Shown here in pieces: positions 1-6,386 of a stretch of 26,608 nt of DNA. A model generated the notes under the pieces. The model saw only the letters and a list, made by a program, of their open reading frames with translations, had not been told where the DNA came from and did no database searches. Position numbers and translations under genes: made by a program. Positions within the stretch are counted from its first letter, which is position 1; each line of letters begins with the position of its first letter. The DNA is taken from positions 1 through 26,608 of IMG/VR virus record IMGVR_UViG_3300012206_000014, one strand, 5' to 3'. The DNA comes from a virus.

Positions 1-461
1 AGCGTGGGCGCAGCGTGGCGGAGGTCTGGCCGTCTGCACTAGATGGTACAGGCAGATGTCAAAAAATTGACGCCTGGGCGGCCGGTAGCGGGACAGCGGC
101 CTCGCGCGCGCGGCTGCGCTGGTCTGGTCCGCTGACCGCCGACAGGTATGCGAGCAAGGACGAGGCAGGGACGCGAATTTCGGCCTAAATCGCAGGGTGC
201 CGGACTGGCAATCCGGTGCTTGTACGCCTTGACGCACAAGGTAAGTGCCGCTTTTGCTTCACTTGCAGACAGAAGGCTTTCCGTGCCACTGGTGCCAGTG
301 ACCGATTGGTGCCCATCTACCCATTCCACGCTACCGGTTCGGTCCCACCTGGCTGCCCGGTGAGGCCGGTTCGGGCGTCGAACGGGGCCCGGGTGGGTTT
401 GGTGAAGGCTCCGGTGCTCGGCGTATTTTTTATAACCTGATTCAGGAGAACGATTTGGCGC
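1..461. other. Left-edge stretch without a supported gene
   Basis: I see no convincing gene here. A minus-strand open frame at 39-329 lacks a ribosome binding site and has weaker third-position GC than its neighbours, so it is not called. The stretch has an inverted repeat GTCAA-N4-TTGAC (58-71), a perfect hairpin CACTGG-TG-CCAGTG (287-300), a CCGGA/TCCGG stem with a 7-nt loop near 205-225, and a small palindrome CCTGA-T-TCAGG (437-447) just downstream of the stop of the next minus-strand gene. It may be a regulatory or terminator region at the end of the minus-strand block. Confidence 0.4.
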
Positions 462-767
462 TCAGAACATCCGCAATCTGCGCGCTCTCTCCAGGGCCTG
501 AACCGCGGTTGCCTCGAATCGCGCGAGTGCTCGAGACTGGTCGAGTCCGCTGAGGGTTGACCAGTTCAGGAAGTCGAGGTAATCCTTGCGCATCATGTTC
601 TGGGAGCAGTACATCCAGTCATTCCAGGAATGGTGGGCGGTGTCGCAGATTGTCCGGGTGCCGGTACTGGTGCTGAGGTGTGAGTGGCGGACGCCGACGA
701 GGCAGGCGACGATACCGGGGACGTTGATAGGTGCTTGGTTACCGAGCCAGAACTGTAGTCTTCTCAA
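462..767 (-). CDS. Hypothetical protein, 101 aa
   Basis: I do not recognise a family. The frame opens at TTG (767) straight after an in-frame stop, so this is the only early start, and no strong ribosome binding site precedes it. Codons have the high third-position GC seen in the neighbouring phage genes, which supports the minus strand over the shorter plus-strand frame across the same bases. The middle is rich in Trp, His, Cys and Met (around HSWNDWMYCSQNMM), and the C-terminal third looks helical and Arg/Ala rich. It is the last gene of the minus-strand block in this window and is followed by hairpin-bearing DNA. A function cannot be assigned. Confidence 0.5.
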   Translation of the reverse strand: MRRLQFWLGNQAPINVPGIVACLVGVRHSHLSTSTGTRTICDTAHHSWNDWMYCSQNMMRKDYLDFLNWSTLSGLDQSRALARFEATAVQALERARRLRMF

Positions 768-866
768 CGTTTACGCCTGAATTTTTTTAGATTTCTCGCG
801 CGTGAGGCGGTTATGCTCGACTGAGGCATAAAGGCTATTGTTTTCTTGTGTTTGGCCGGTAATTAC

Positions 867-1244
867 TTACCTGGAGGAGTGTGGGTTCATTCCTCTCTGG
901 AGGCGGAGTTCCCGGAGGTCTACCTTGATTTCCTGTAAGTCCTGCTTCATGCTGGAGATAGCCTCTCGTGTCACGGCTTCGTCGCGGTCCAGGGCGTCCA
1001 GTTGGGCGGTGCGGGCTGTGACGAGTTGCTTGTGTTCGTCGATCCAGCCCACGATCAGGTCTACGCGCTTGTCGAGGGCCTCGATGCGCAGCTGGTTGGC
1101 CTGGGCGAAGGCTTGGTGTTCTTCTTTGGTCCAGGTGTAACCCTGCCAGCGGGAGCTCAGGGCGAGGAGGAGGAGGATGGTGCTGGGGCCGAGCCAGGGT
1201 CCCCACTTGTTGAGCCATGCCTTCAACTGGCCGTTGAGCTCCAT
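867..1244 (-). CDS. Small membrane protein with coiled coil (holin- or spanin-like candidate)
   Basis: The 125-residue product starts at ATG 1244. Residues about 14-28 form a short hydrophobic segment (WLGPSTILLLLALS). The rest is highly charged and looks like a long coiled coil with many Glu, Arg, Leu and Gln in heptad-like spacing (residues about 40-115). A single N-terminal membrane anchor followed by a coiled coil is typical of phage spanin-like or holin-associated proteins. The adjacent upstream gene (1286-1423) codes for another tiny membrane protein, so the pair could be part of a lysis module. No endolysin is visible in this window, so this role is inference only. No strong Shine-Dalgarno sequence precedes the ATG. 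Confidence 0.65.
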   Translation of the reverse strand: MELNGQLKAWLNKWGPWLGPSTILLLLALSSRWQGYTWTKEEHQAFAQANQLRIEALDKRVDLIVGWIDEHKQLVTARTAQLDALDRDEAVTREAISSMKQDLQEIKVDLRELRLQRGMNPHSSR

Positions 1245-1285
1245 GGCCGTAACTTAGGTCAATCAGGAGCGGACCGGTAGTCACC

Positions 1286-1423
1286 TCAGGAGTCACGGTC
1301 CGGGTCGAGCACGACGGCGAAGAGCACGATGATCGCGGCGACTATCCCCAGGCCTACGACGAGTGCTGCGCCGTACTTTACGATGATCAGAAAGAGGTCC
1401 CAAGCACCCTGGGGTTGTGCCAC
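1286..1423 (-). CDS. Single-span membrane microprotein, 45 aa
   Basis: A GTG start at 1423 is preceded by GGAG at seven-base spacing, and the upstream gene stops four bases before it. Residues about 10-39 are almost entirely hydrophobic (LFLIIVKYGAALVVGLGIVA and onward), giving one membrane span, and the tail is acidic (DPDRDS). A longer frame to 1612 exists but would overlap the upstream Cys-rich gene completely and encodes unlikely sequence, so the short form is preferred. Size and topology fit a phage holin or antiholin, especially beside the anchored coiled-coil protein at 867-1244, but many unrelated phage proteins look like this. Confidence 0.6.
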   Translation of the reverse strand: MAQPQGAWDLFLIIVKYGAALVVGLGIVAAIIVLFAVVLDPDRDS

Positions 1424-1427
1424 GTCG

Positions 1428-1709
1428 TTACTCCGGTTTAAGCATGGCGGTGAGATTCTTGACAGCTGCGTGTCCAGGCCAGTAACAGTCCGGACCGTGG
1501 TCTGGAGGGTGGGGTCCGAAGGCAGGCGCGAAGTCGAACAGGTCGCGGACGTCGGGCGTCTTGGATGCCCAGCAGGCCAGGCAGCAGCCGTCTGGCCTTC
1601 CTGATTCACCATCCCAGGGTTTGGGTGAGGACAGTCTCTTCACGTAGAGGCAGGGACAGCAGCGGTCCAGGTACTGCAGGAGGTCCCGGATAGTCGGTTC
1701 GCTTATCAT
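1428..1709 (-). CDS. Cys-rich hypothetical protein, 93 aa
   Basis: It starts at ATG 1709 and stops four bases before the membrane microprotein, as in an operon. Cysteines occur as a CCPC cluster (residues about 17-20), CCLAC (about 42-46) and one near residue 76, which suggests metal binding. I do not recognise a family. Its neighbours upstream are an XRE-type regulator and other small accessory genes. Codon use matches the block. Confidence 0.6.
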   Translation of the reverse strand: MISEPTIRDLLQYLDRCCPCLYVKRLSSPKPWDGESGRPDGCCLACWASKTPDVRDLFDFAPAFGPHPPDHGPDCYWPGHAAVKNLTAMLKPE

Positions 1710-1733
1710 CTACCGCCGTCCCTCAATTTTTTT

Positions 1734-2201
1734 CTAGCGTGCGGATCGCGAGGGTCTTTCTTGGACCTGGAACGCTACCTTCCTGCGGCAGACAACCTTG
1801 GCTGCCCGGAAGACGTCCTCGCTCGACGGCAAGAGGGCGGCAGGATCCATACCCAAGGCGGCGGCCAGCGCGTAAAGCGTTCCGAACCTGATGCCGTATC
1901 GCCGCGAGCCCTTCTCGATCTCGTACATCCTGTGCTTCGCAGTCGGGCCGAACATCAGGCCGGCTTTCACACACAACTGGGCCATGCTGAGGCCACGTTC
2001 GATGCGGGCTTGCCTAATCTTCACACCGAGAAGCGGTCCTATAACCCGCGTCAGTTCCACCGAGACCGTTGCCTGGTTGCGGAGGACCTGGAGGCCGTGG
2101 CGTGTCTTGTGGATTGTACGAGTCTCACCGAACCTGTCTTCGTACTCTGCGACGACCCCCTGGGATTCCGCCGGCAGTCCTGGTGCAAACGTCTGGCTCA
2201 T
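1734..2201 (-). CDS. XRE-family helix-turn-helix regulator
   Basis: The 155-residue product starts at ATG 2201, chosen because AAGGAG lies seven bases upstream; a longer frame from GTG 2240 would skip this site. The C-terminal half holds a Cro/C1-type helix-turn-helix: a first helix around VKIRQARIERGLSMAQL, a recognition region around AGLMFGPTAKHRMYEIEKG, and a last helix around FGTLYALAAALGMDPAALLP. The family binds DNA as a dimer, often as a repressor or antirepressor. The N-terminal 55 residues look like an unrelated extension. The start codon lies immediately beside the 18-bp repeat array (2236-2452), so the array could be its operator, but this is untested. Confidence 0.8.
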   Translation of the reverse strand: MSQTFAPGLPAESQGVVAEYEDRFGETRTIHKTRHGLQVLRNQATVSVELTRVIGPLLGVKIRQARIERGLSMAQLCVKAGLMFGPTAKHRMYEIEKGSRRYGIRFGTLYALAAALGMDPAALLPSSEDVFRAAKVVCRRKVAFQVQERPSRSAR

Positions 2202-2235
2202 ATTCAGCTCCTTGTAAGCGTCGCTCTTGTGCGTC

Positions 2236-2452
2236 GGCACTCTCTTGTACTGCGGCTTGCTCTGTTCAGCCGGTACTCTCGGTACTCACGGCTTCGCTCT
2301 GGCGTTCCGGCACCCTCAGTGGAGGCGGCTCACTCACCATACACGGTACTCTCTCGAATCACGGTTCGCTCAAGGAGCTCGGTACAGTCGAGCTGGACGG
2401 CTCGCTCCCAACCAACGGTACGCTCTCGATTCACGGCTGGCTACTGCTTCGT
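2236..2452 (+). repeat. Twelve-unit 18-bp tandem repeat array encoding G-[T/S]-L-x-x-x on the plus strand
   Basis: Units start at 2236, 2254, 2272, 2290, 2309, 2327, 2345, 2363, 2381, 2399, 2417 and 2435. The shared core is GGY-WCN-CTC followed by nine variable bases. Units alternate between GGYACN and GGYTCN, giving a 36-bp superperiod. Read on plus, the core is Gly-Thr/Ser-Leu and the variable core bases fall mostly at third codon positions. Unit 4 has one extra T (19 bases), which breaks the frame. A weaker thirteenth unit may lie at 2218-2235. The array fills the gap between the stop of the 2441-2818 gene and the XRE gene start. Confidence 0.8.
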
Positions 2453-2818
2453 CACTCCGATTCTAGTGGATCGGGTCTTCAGGCGAGGGACTCCGTCCCA
2501 GCCGTGCCCAAAGTTGCGGTCGGCCCGTTCCAGCCGATCGTCGTCTGGATCCATGAAAGTCTTGTTCCGCTTGCCGTTTGCGACGATGATTACCGGCTGC
2601 CAGGCCATTTCGCTGAGCCAGGAGGTCTCACTCGGGTTCGGGCGTTCCTTCCTGCGGTACATCGAGCAGCGTTCGAGGGGCTCGGCGACCGTGAAGACCG
2701 GCTCACCCCCGCCGCAGATTACCTTCGTCTGGTTCTTCGTCGTGGTCTGCACGATCGCGTGACGACAGGTTCCGCAAAGCCCAGGGGCTGTCTCGGGCTC
2801 GATCTTGAAGTTCGCCAT
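2441..2818 (-). CDS. Small Cys-containing phage protein, 125 aa
   Basis: It starts at ATG 2818 with AAGGAG just upstream. Cysteines in CGTC (residues 15-18), C35 and C51 suggest a small zinc site with the pattern C-x2-C-x16-C-x15-C in the N-terminal half. The rest is basic and hydrophilic. Similar short proteins opening with a CGTC motif are common among phage accessory genes but have no settled function. It lies directly downstream of the Dam-like methyltransferase, 25 bases after that gene's stop, and its own stop runs into the last unit of the 18-bp repeat array. Confidence 0.7.
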   Translation of the reverse strand: MANFKIEPETAPGLCGTCRHAIVQTTTKNQTKVICGGGEPVFTVAEPLERCSMYRRKERPNPSETSWLSEMAWQPVIIVANGKRNKTFMDPDDDRLERADRNFGHGWDGVPRLKTRSTRIGVTKQ

Positions 2819-2843
2819 CCTGCTCCTTTCCAGCTCGTGTCGG

Positions 2844-3278
2844 TCACGGTCTCACCACCGCGATAACCGTTCCAAAGAACGGGGATCCGGCCGGCTTCCC
2901 GTTCAGGTAGAACCTGACCCGGTTCGCGAACGGCCGGAACTCGACCCGCTTGGACTCCCAGAGCCACCTGTACCAGGTCTTGTCCACGAACGCCGGCAGG
3001 ACGAAAACCCAGAGGCAGTGGTTCTGGAGCGCAAGCCGCACGAACAGCTTGATATTCGAGTACGGCGGGTTACAGAAAAACCGCTGCTCGGGCCAGCCGT
3101 CCTTCAGGTCGCAACCCTCGATGTTGTCGAACCAGACGTCGCAGAGCGCGTTCTTCTCGGAGGCTGCGGCATCAACCGTGAAGCCGAACTCGCTATCCAG
3201 GGCCTGGAACAGCCACGGCGGTGTTTCCCACTCGTCGGAGGCGCTGCCCCTGCCACGTTCCGAGAGGCCGGTGTTCAG
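2844..3278 (-). CDS. Dam-like phage DNA N6-adenine methyltransferase, CTG start
   Basis: The 144-residue protein would transfer a methyl group from SAM to adenine in DNA, possibly shielding phage DNA from restriction. Visible hallmarks of the phage Dam (PF05869-like) family are EWETP (residues 16-20), DAAAS (36-40), the catalytic NPPY motif (70-73), and a C-terminal stretch with FANRVRFYLNGK and GSPFFGT. The frame has no ATG, GTG or TTG upstream of these motifs; the first is a GTG at 3041 that would remove the catalytic half. The best start is CTG at 3278, seven bases after GAGG and overlapping the upstream stop as CTGA, the same coupling used by neighbours with ATGA or GTGA. Length fits the family. 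Confidence 0.8.
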   Translation of the reverse strand: MNTGLSERGRGSASDEWETPPWLFQALDSEFGFTVDAAASEKNALCDVWFDNIEGCDLKDGWPEQRFFCNPPYSNIKLFVRLALQNHCLWVFVLPAFVDKTWYRWLWESKRVEFRPFANRVRFYLNGKPAGSPFFGTVIAVVRP

Positions 3279-3466
3279 TGGGTTACCTCTTCATGCTCGG
3301 CTTCCTCGTCCGCCGATTTGTCCAGCATGATTCGGGCGAAGAAGTAGGCCGCCAGGAACGGTCCGTAGAAACTTGGACTCACCCCGAGGTTCCTGGCGGC
3401 CTGTCTTCCGAGGCGCAGGAGCCTTGCGGTCATGGCCCTGGCCTCGGGGTTCTTGAGCCGTTTCAC
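3275..3466 (-). CDS. Hypothetical protein, 63 aa
   Basis: The GTG at 3466 overlaps the region of the upstream stop (3468-3470) and gives a 63-residue product; the longer in-frame extension to 3661 is Arg/Ser/Pro rich and is a shadow of the upstream gene. The N-terminus is basic and helical (KRLKNPEARAMTARLLRLGR), the middle has an aromatic stretch around PSFYGPFLAAYFFARIM, and the tail is acidic. I do not recognise a family. Its stop overlaps the CTG start of the Dam-like gene, so the two are probably translationally coupled. Confidence 0.6.
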   Translation of the reverse strand: MKRLKNPEARAMTARLLRLGRQAARNLGVSPSFYGPFLAAYFFARIMLDKSADEEAEHEEVTH

Positions 3467-3467
3467 G

Positions 3468-3908
3468 TCAGACGGCCACGAGCTCCTGGACGTGGACCTC
3501 CTTCGCCTGCTTGTCCACGCTCGCCTTCGGGGCGCCCTCGGCGATGAAGGCCCTGATCTTCTTGGCCACGAAATCCGGGGAGATCTTGGATTCCAGATCG
3601 TACCCCTCCACGGTGAAGAGCCGGCGGACGTCGTCCAGCGTGATCTCGAGAAAGGCCGCAACCGCGTGGCCAGCGATGGCTATCTGGCCGGTTGCATCCT
3701 GAAAGACCGGCCCGCCGCAACAGTCGAGCGTCAGTCCCTCGGCGCCGAACACGTTCGTACACCACCCGATGGCGCAGCCACGAAACCCATCGCCGGGCCC
3801 TTGCGAGCCCCAGAACGTCATGTTGAATCGGTCCGGCTGCCTCTCATAGATCCGTTGGACCGCGGTCTCCAGGTACTTCGCGCCCCTTTCCAATCTCTCG
3901 ACGTTCAA
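3468..3908 (-). CDS. Hypothetical protein, 146 aa
   Basis: It starts at TTG 3908, preceded by a strong GGAGGAG ribosome binding site three bases away. The product has a central Gly/Cys-rich stretch (around GFRGCAIGWC and LDCCGGPVF) and a C-terminal helical part with conserved-looking acidic and Lys residues. I do not recognise a family. It follows the Cys-rich 59-residue gene, with a perfect 8-bp hairpin in the short gap between them. Confidence 0.65.
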   Translation of the reverse strand: MNVERLERGAKYLETAVQRIYERQPDRFNMTFWGSQGPGDGFRGCAIGWCTNVFGAEGLTLDCCGGPVFQDATGQIAIAGHAVAAFLEITLDDVRRLFTVEGYDLESKISPDFVAKKIRAFIAEGAPKASVDKQAKEVHVQELVAV

Positions 3909-3928
3909 GGTCTCCTCCTTCCGGTTGA

Positions 3929-3950
3929 GGGCGTTCTACGTGGAACGCCC
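3929..3950 (-). promoter_or_regulatory. Intercistronic hairpin
   Basis: A perfect 8-bp inverted repeat, GGGCGTTC and GAACGCCC with a six-base loop, lies between the stop at 3953 and the ribosome binding site of the next gene. There is no T tract, so it is more likely an RNA processing or stability element than an intrinsic terminator. Confidence 0.55.
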
Positions 3951-3952
3951 GG

Positions 3953-4132
3953 TTAGCTCTCAGAGTCCTGTCGCCTTCCCGTCCCCCGACACGCCTCGCA
4001 GATCTCGCACCCAAGACACTTGTCCGGCTGCGACGGGCACCAGCAGCCGTATCCGAGACACTCCAGGCAGTCGAGGCTTGTGCCGGTCGGCTCGGTGCGG
4101 GGCTGGTTCCGGTTCACGAAGTCGAGGATCAC
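3953..4132 (-). CDS. Eight-cysteine zinc-finger microprotein, 59 aa
   Basis: The GTG at 4132 overlaps the stop of the upstream coiled-coil gene as GTGA, which fixes the start. The 59-residue product has cysteines at 22, 25, 30, 32, 39, 42, 45 and 48, including two CxxC pairs in the second half and a final CRGTG that resembles the CxxCxGxG repeat of the DnaJ zinc domain. Eight cysteines could hold two zinc ions. It is below common size cut-offs and easy to miss. A role in protein or nucleic acid binding is likely but no function can be named. Confidence 0.65.
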   Translation of the reverse strand: MILDFVNRNQPRTEPTGTSLDCLECLGYGCWCPSQPDKCLGCEICEACRGTGRRQDSES

Positions 4133-4800
4133 GAGCCGGGCGCCTTGTCGGACTTGGGGGTCAATCGGCCCTCCCGCGGGGCGCTACGCAGGTCGTCGAT
4201 GAGTCCAGGTGTCAGGCCGATACATGTGTCCGCGCGGTTCACAAGATTCTCGACCGCGTTTCTTAGGGCTGCGTTATTGCGCTCCAGTTCTGCGATCCTG
4301 TCGAACACCGCCTTGGGCGAGTCGAAGCCGTACGCCTCCATCTGCTTCCACTTGTCGCGCAGCAGGTCGCGGTCGCGCTCAGCCTTTTCGGCGCGTTCTC
4401 GCAGCCGGACGCAGTCGCATTGCGAACCATCGCAGCATTGCTCCGCCTTCACCCGCGCCGCCGATTCGGCTTCGAGGCGCTGCTTAAGTTTGACGACAAC
4501 CGAAGTAGCCATTCCTAGGGCGGCGGATTTGTGGCACGGTTCGCCCTCGATGAGAGAGTAAATGTTCGCTAGTCCGGTCCAGCCTGCATCGGCCTGTCTC
4601 TCAGAGGCTTCGAGGCGGTCAGCGAGGGCGTCGATGGCCGCGATCGCCATCTCAACACGACTGTGCGTGTGCTTCGATGATGGACCAGCATCCGTGCAAT
4701 GGATGGTCTCACAATATCGCTCCAAGACCGGCTCTAAGGCACCGATAGCCGCCCGCCGCAACTCAGCCGCTGTTGCGCTTAAGGTGTTCTCCTGTTCCAT
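4129..4800 (-). CDS. Coiled-coil protein (phage accessory), 223 aa
   Basis: I chose ATG 4800 (AGGAGG about eleven bases upstream) over the longer open frame, whose extra N-terminus is a shadow of the Lar-like gene. The middle third (about residues 85-175) is a strong coiled-coil candidate, rich in Glu, Arg, Lys and Leu, with a CCDGSQCDC cysteine cluster in it. Flanking parts look helical. Proteins of this shape, often starting with a short N-terminal helix and a long charged coil, are common in phage accessory regions with no known function. It overlaps the upstream gene by 22 bases and the downstream one as GTGA. Confidence 0.7.
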   Translation of the reverse strand: MEQENTLSATAAELRRAAIGALEPVLERYCETIHCTDAGPSSKHTHSRVEMAIAAIDALADRLEASERQADAGWTGLANIYSLIEGEPCHKSAALGMATSVVVKLKQRLEAESAARVKAEQCCDGSQCDCVRLRERAEKAERDRDLLRDKWKQMEAYGFDSPKAVFDRIAELERNNAALRNAVENLVNRADTCIGLTPGLIDDLRSAPREGRLTPKSDKAPGS

Positions 4801-4979
4801 CGGTCGATGGCCTCCTTTTCGCTCGATGCGTTGTAGCCATCCGCAGCGCATCCTTCCGTGGAGCAGTAAACCGAGCCGCTGAATCCGCCCGGACCATACG
4901 ACTCTAAGTAAGGCTCGCCGCCGCAGAACGGGCACGGTTTCAGCGATTCCTCCACCGTCGGGGTCTTCTGGTCAGCCAC
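4779..4979 (-). CDS. Lar-like restriction alleviation / zinc ribbon protein
   Basis: The GTG at 4979 overlaps the stop of the membrane protein gene, with AGGA just upstream, giving 66 residues. LKPCPFCGGEPYLE (residues 13-26), a second Cys pair in VYCSTEGC, and the ending EAIDRWNRR are the recognisable signature of the Lar-like family, named after the Rac prophage protein that modulates type I restriction. Whether this member acts on restriction cannot be told from the sequence; many family members are simply annotated from the zinc ribbon. Its presence next to a Dam-like methyltransferase would fit an anti-restriction theme. Confidence 0.8.
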   Translation of the reverse strand: MADQKTPTVEESLKPCPFCGGEPYLESYGPGGFSGSVYCSTEGCAADGYNASSEKEAIDRWNRRTP

Positions 4980-5208
4980 GGTGCTTCCTGTCGAGAATGA
5001 AAGTGTGTGCCGCGCTCGCGACCAGGAACCAGACCGCGACACCCCACCACGGCAAGCCGCGCGCCGACCAAGCCCAGTAGCCGACGAGCGCGACGACCGG
5101 ATAGGTCCAGCGGTGGCACTTGCCGAAAAGGAAAGGCTTCAGGTCAATCAGCCTCTGCCTCCCATCGGTCGCAGCGGTCACACCGATATCCGTGAAATCC
5201 GTGCTCAT
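4972..5208 (-). CDS. Two-span membrane protein, 78 aa
   Basis: It starts at ATG 5208. Two hydrophobic segments, about residues 36-50 (YPVVALVGYWAWSA) and 54-70 (WWGVAVWFLVASAAHTF), predict two membrane spans with a short loop, and the tail is basic (RKHRG). I do not recognise a family. The first 22 codons overlap a short Cys/His-rich frame (5144-5263) in a different register. Confidence 0.65.
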   Translation of the reverse strand: MSTDFTDIGVTAATDGRQRLIDLKPFLFGKCHRWTYPVVALVGYWAWSARGLPWWGVAVWFLVASAAHTFILDRKHRG

Positions 5209-5263
5209 CGTGGCAGCGGAGGTGGTGACCGAGAACGGCGCACCACACCTTGCCCCACCACAT
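5144..5263 (-). CDS. Possible 39-aa zinc-finger microprotein overlapping the next gene
   Basis: An ATG at 5263 opens a 39-residue frame with W2, W3, C8, H13, H14, C17, H18, C28 and C31 in the order expected of a small zinc finger, close in look to the DUF1660-like gene just upstream (5315-5452). There is no good ribosome binding site, and 65 bases overlap the membrane protein gene in another frame. It may be a real overlapping gene or a paralogous relic. Confidence 0.4.
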   Translation of the reverse strand: MWWGKVWCAVLGHHLRCHDEHGFHGYRCDRCDRWEAEAD

Positions 5264-5314
5264 GGATAAAATGGCGAGGCGGCGATAGATCGAATATGGC
5301 AGGCGCTGAATCAC

Positions 5315-5452
5315 CTAGTTATCTCCGTCGGTTATCCGGCCGCACCGGAGACACTTCCAGTCTCCCATGCCTCCCCCGAGGTAACGCTCCTCGTCATCGT
5401 GGCCCTTGAGCCAACACAGAAACGCCGATTTCCAACGCTGATATACGTTCAC
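5315..5452 (-). CDS. DUF1660-like small zinc protein, 45 aa
   Basis: GTG 5452 lies four bases after the upstream stop, giving 45 residues; the longer open frame is a shadow. The sequence runs W-x2-A-F-L-C-W-L-K-G-H near the start and W-K-C-L-R-C-G at the end, which resembles the short prophage DUF1660 pattern (a Cys, a Leu-x-Gly-His, then a CxxCG). Cys and His could make one zinc site. Function is unknown for the family. Confidence 0.6.
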   Translation of the reverse strand: MNVYQRWKSAFLCWLKGHDDEERYLGGGMGDWKCLRCGRITDGDN

Positions 5453-5456
5453 CGCC

Positions 5457-5813
5457 TCAGTCCGTTTTGCGATCCTGGTATGCCTTGCAGTCAGGCCCGA
5501 TTCCGATCTCCTCCAGCAGCGCGGCGCGGCATGCAGCATGTTCCTCGCGCATTTTGGCCGTCCACAGTGCGGTTGACTCGTCACCTATCACGCCTGGCGG
5601 GTTCATCTCAAAATGAATCCGCGCCCGTTCCACGCAAGCCGGCTCATCGTCTTCCGGCGTTCCGTCGCACTCCGCATCCGCGAACGCCTCGACGGCTTGG
5701 CGCATCATCCAAGTCCGTAGCTCGTGAACGGATGGGAAGATGCCACCGATACCGAGGACTGCGTGATGAAGGTAGCGCATCGCCTCCACGAACGCAGCGC
5801 GGGGGGTCTTCAC
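5457..5813 (-). CDS. Hypothetical protein, 118 aa
   Basis: The GTG at 5813 overlaps the upstream stop as GTGA; the N-terminal extension to 5885 is a shadow. The product is acidic and mostly helical, with AMRYLHHAVLG near the start, a run of Asp/Glu around DGTPEDDEPAC, and a C-terminal helix around REEHAACRAALLEEIG. I do not recognise a family. Coupling to its neighbours supports co-expression with the accessory block. Confidence 0.65.
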   Translation of the reverse strand: MKTPRAAFVEAMRYLHHAVLGIGGIFPSVHELRTWMMRQAVEAFADAECDGTPEDDEPACVERARIHFEMNPPGVIGDESTALWTAKMREEHAACRAALLEEIGIGPDCKAYQDRKTD

Positions 5814-6013
5814 GGGTCTCCGTAGCTGCCCTTCCGGCGGGCTCGGACGGCGCTCATGTACTCGCGGCAGACCCGGACTGCCCACCAGAAATCCTGCGTT
5901 CCGACGTCTCCACGTCGGCGTCTCTCCGCCCTGCTGTCATGGTTGCCCCTGATGCCGACGAGCCTGGGCTGGATGATGTACCAGCCCTCCTTGAACTGTG
6001 CGGATCCTCTCAT
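5810..6013 (-). CDS. Hypothetical basic protein, 67 aa
   Basis: ATG 6013 follows GAGG at five-base spacing and lies just after the stop of the upstream gene. The product is Arg rich (RAERRRRGD) with an aromatic pair FWWAV and a basic C-terminus. I do not recognise it. Basic charge could mean nucleic acid binding, but nothing specific supports that. Confidence 0.6.
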   Translation of the reverse strand: MRGSAQFKEGWYIIQPRLVGIRGNHDSRAERRRRGDVGTQDFWWAVRVCREYMSAVRARRKGSYGDP

Positions 6014-6020
6014 TGGCACC

Positions 6021-6386
6021 TCAGTCTTCGTCCTCAAGAATGGGCATTTCCCGGACCATTTTGGCGTGTCGTTTGTCGCCCGGTCGCACGAAACCTATCT
6101 TGCCCTTGGGGCCGAGATCGATCATCCAGGCGGTCTGCCTCATGTCCCAGATCGTCATGGAGCCGCGCCGGTGGAAGTCACTGCACTCGAGGACGACGCC
6201 CTTGAGGAACTTATTCAGTTTGCCGCAATGCACGACACTGTCCTGGAGGTGTCTGACCCGCATGACCTGGGCATGCAGACAGCGCGAGCAAAGCGGGTGG
6301 CTCTGGTCCCTGATCTGGACCCTCACGGTAGCCTCGGCCTCCCTTCCGAAGATGGCGGAGTATTTCCTCAGGTGTCCGCGCGTCAA
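6021..6386 (-). CDS. Hypothetical Cys-containing protein, 121 aa
   Basis: TTG 6386 overlaps the upstream stop as TTGA. Cysteines at CSRC (residues 33-36), about 54 and about 68 could form a zinc site. The second half has a beta-like stretch around MTIWDMRQTAWMIDLG and a charged tail ending EDED. No family recognised. Start is uncertain because the ribosome binding site is weak. Confidence 0.55.
   Translation of the reverse strand: MTRGHLRKYSAIFGREAEATVRVQIRDQSHPLCSRCLHAQVMRVRHLQDSVVHCGKLNKFLKGVVLECSDFHRRGSMTIWDMRQTAWMIDLGPKGKIGFVRPGDKRHAKMVREMPILEDED

Noticed and set aside
175-240. tRNA-like stem-loop with a 7-base loop near 205-225
   Set aside because: Both strands offer a T at the position before the anticodon, but no T-arm sequence or acceptor pairing can be found.
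238-277. Eukaryote-style mini-intron (AAG-GTAAGT ... TTGCAG)
   Set aside because: The enclosed span is only about 30 bases and the context is phage; chance match.
1761-2866. Long plus-strand open frames spanning the XRE and Cys-rich genes
   Set aside because: They are antisense to genes with good starts and motifs; only the repeat array segment deserves attention.
2844-3041. Methyltransferase starting at GTG 3041
   Set aside because: It would drop the NPPY catalytic motif, which lies upstream in the same open frame.
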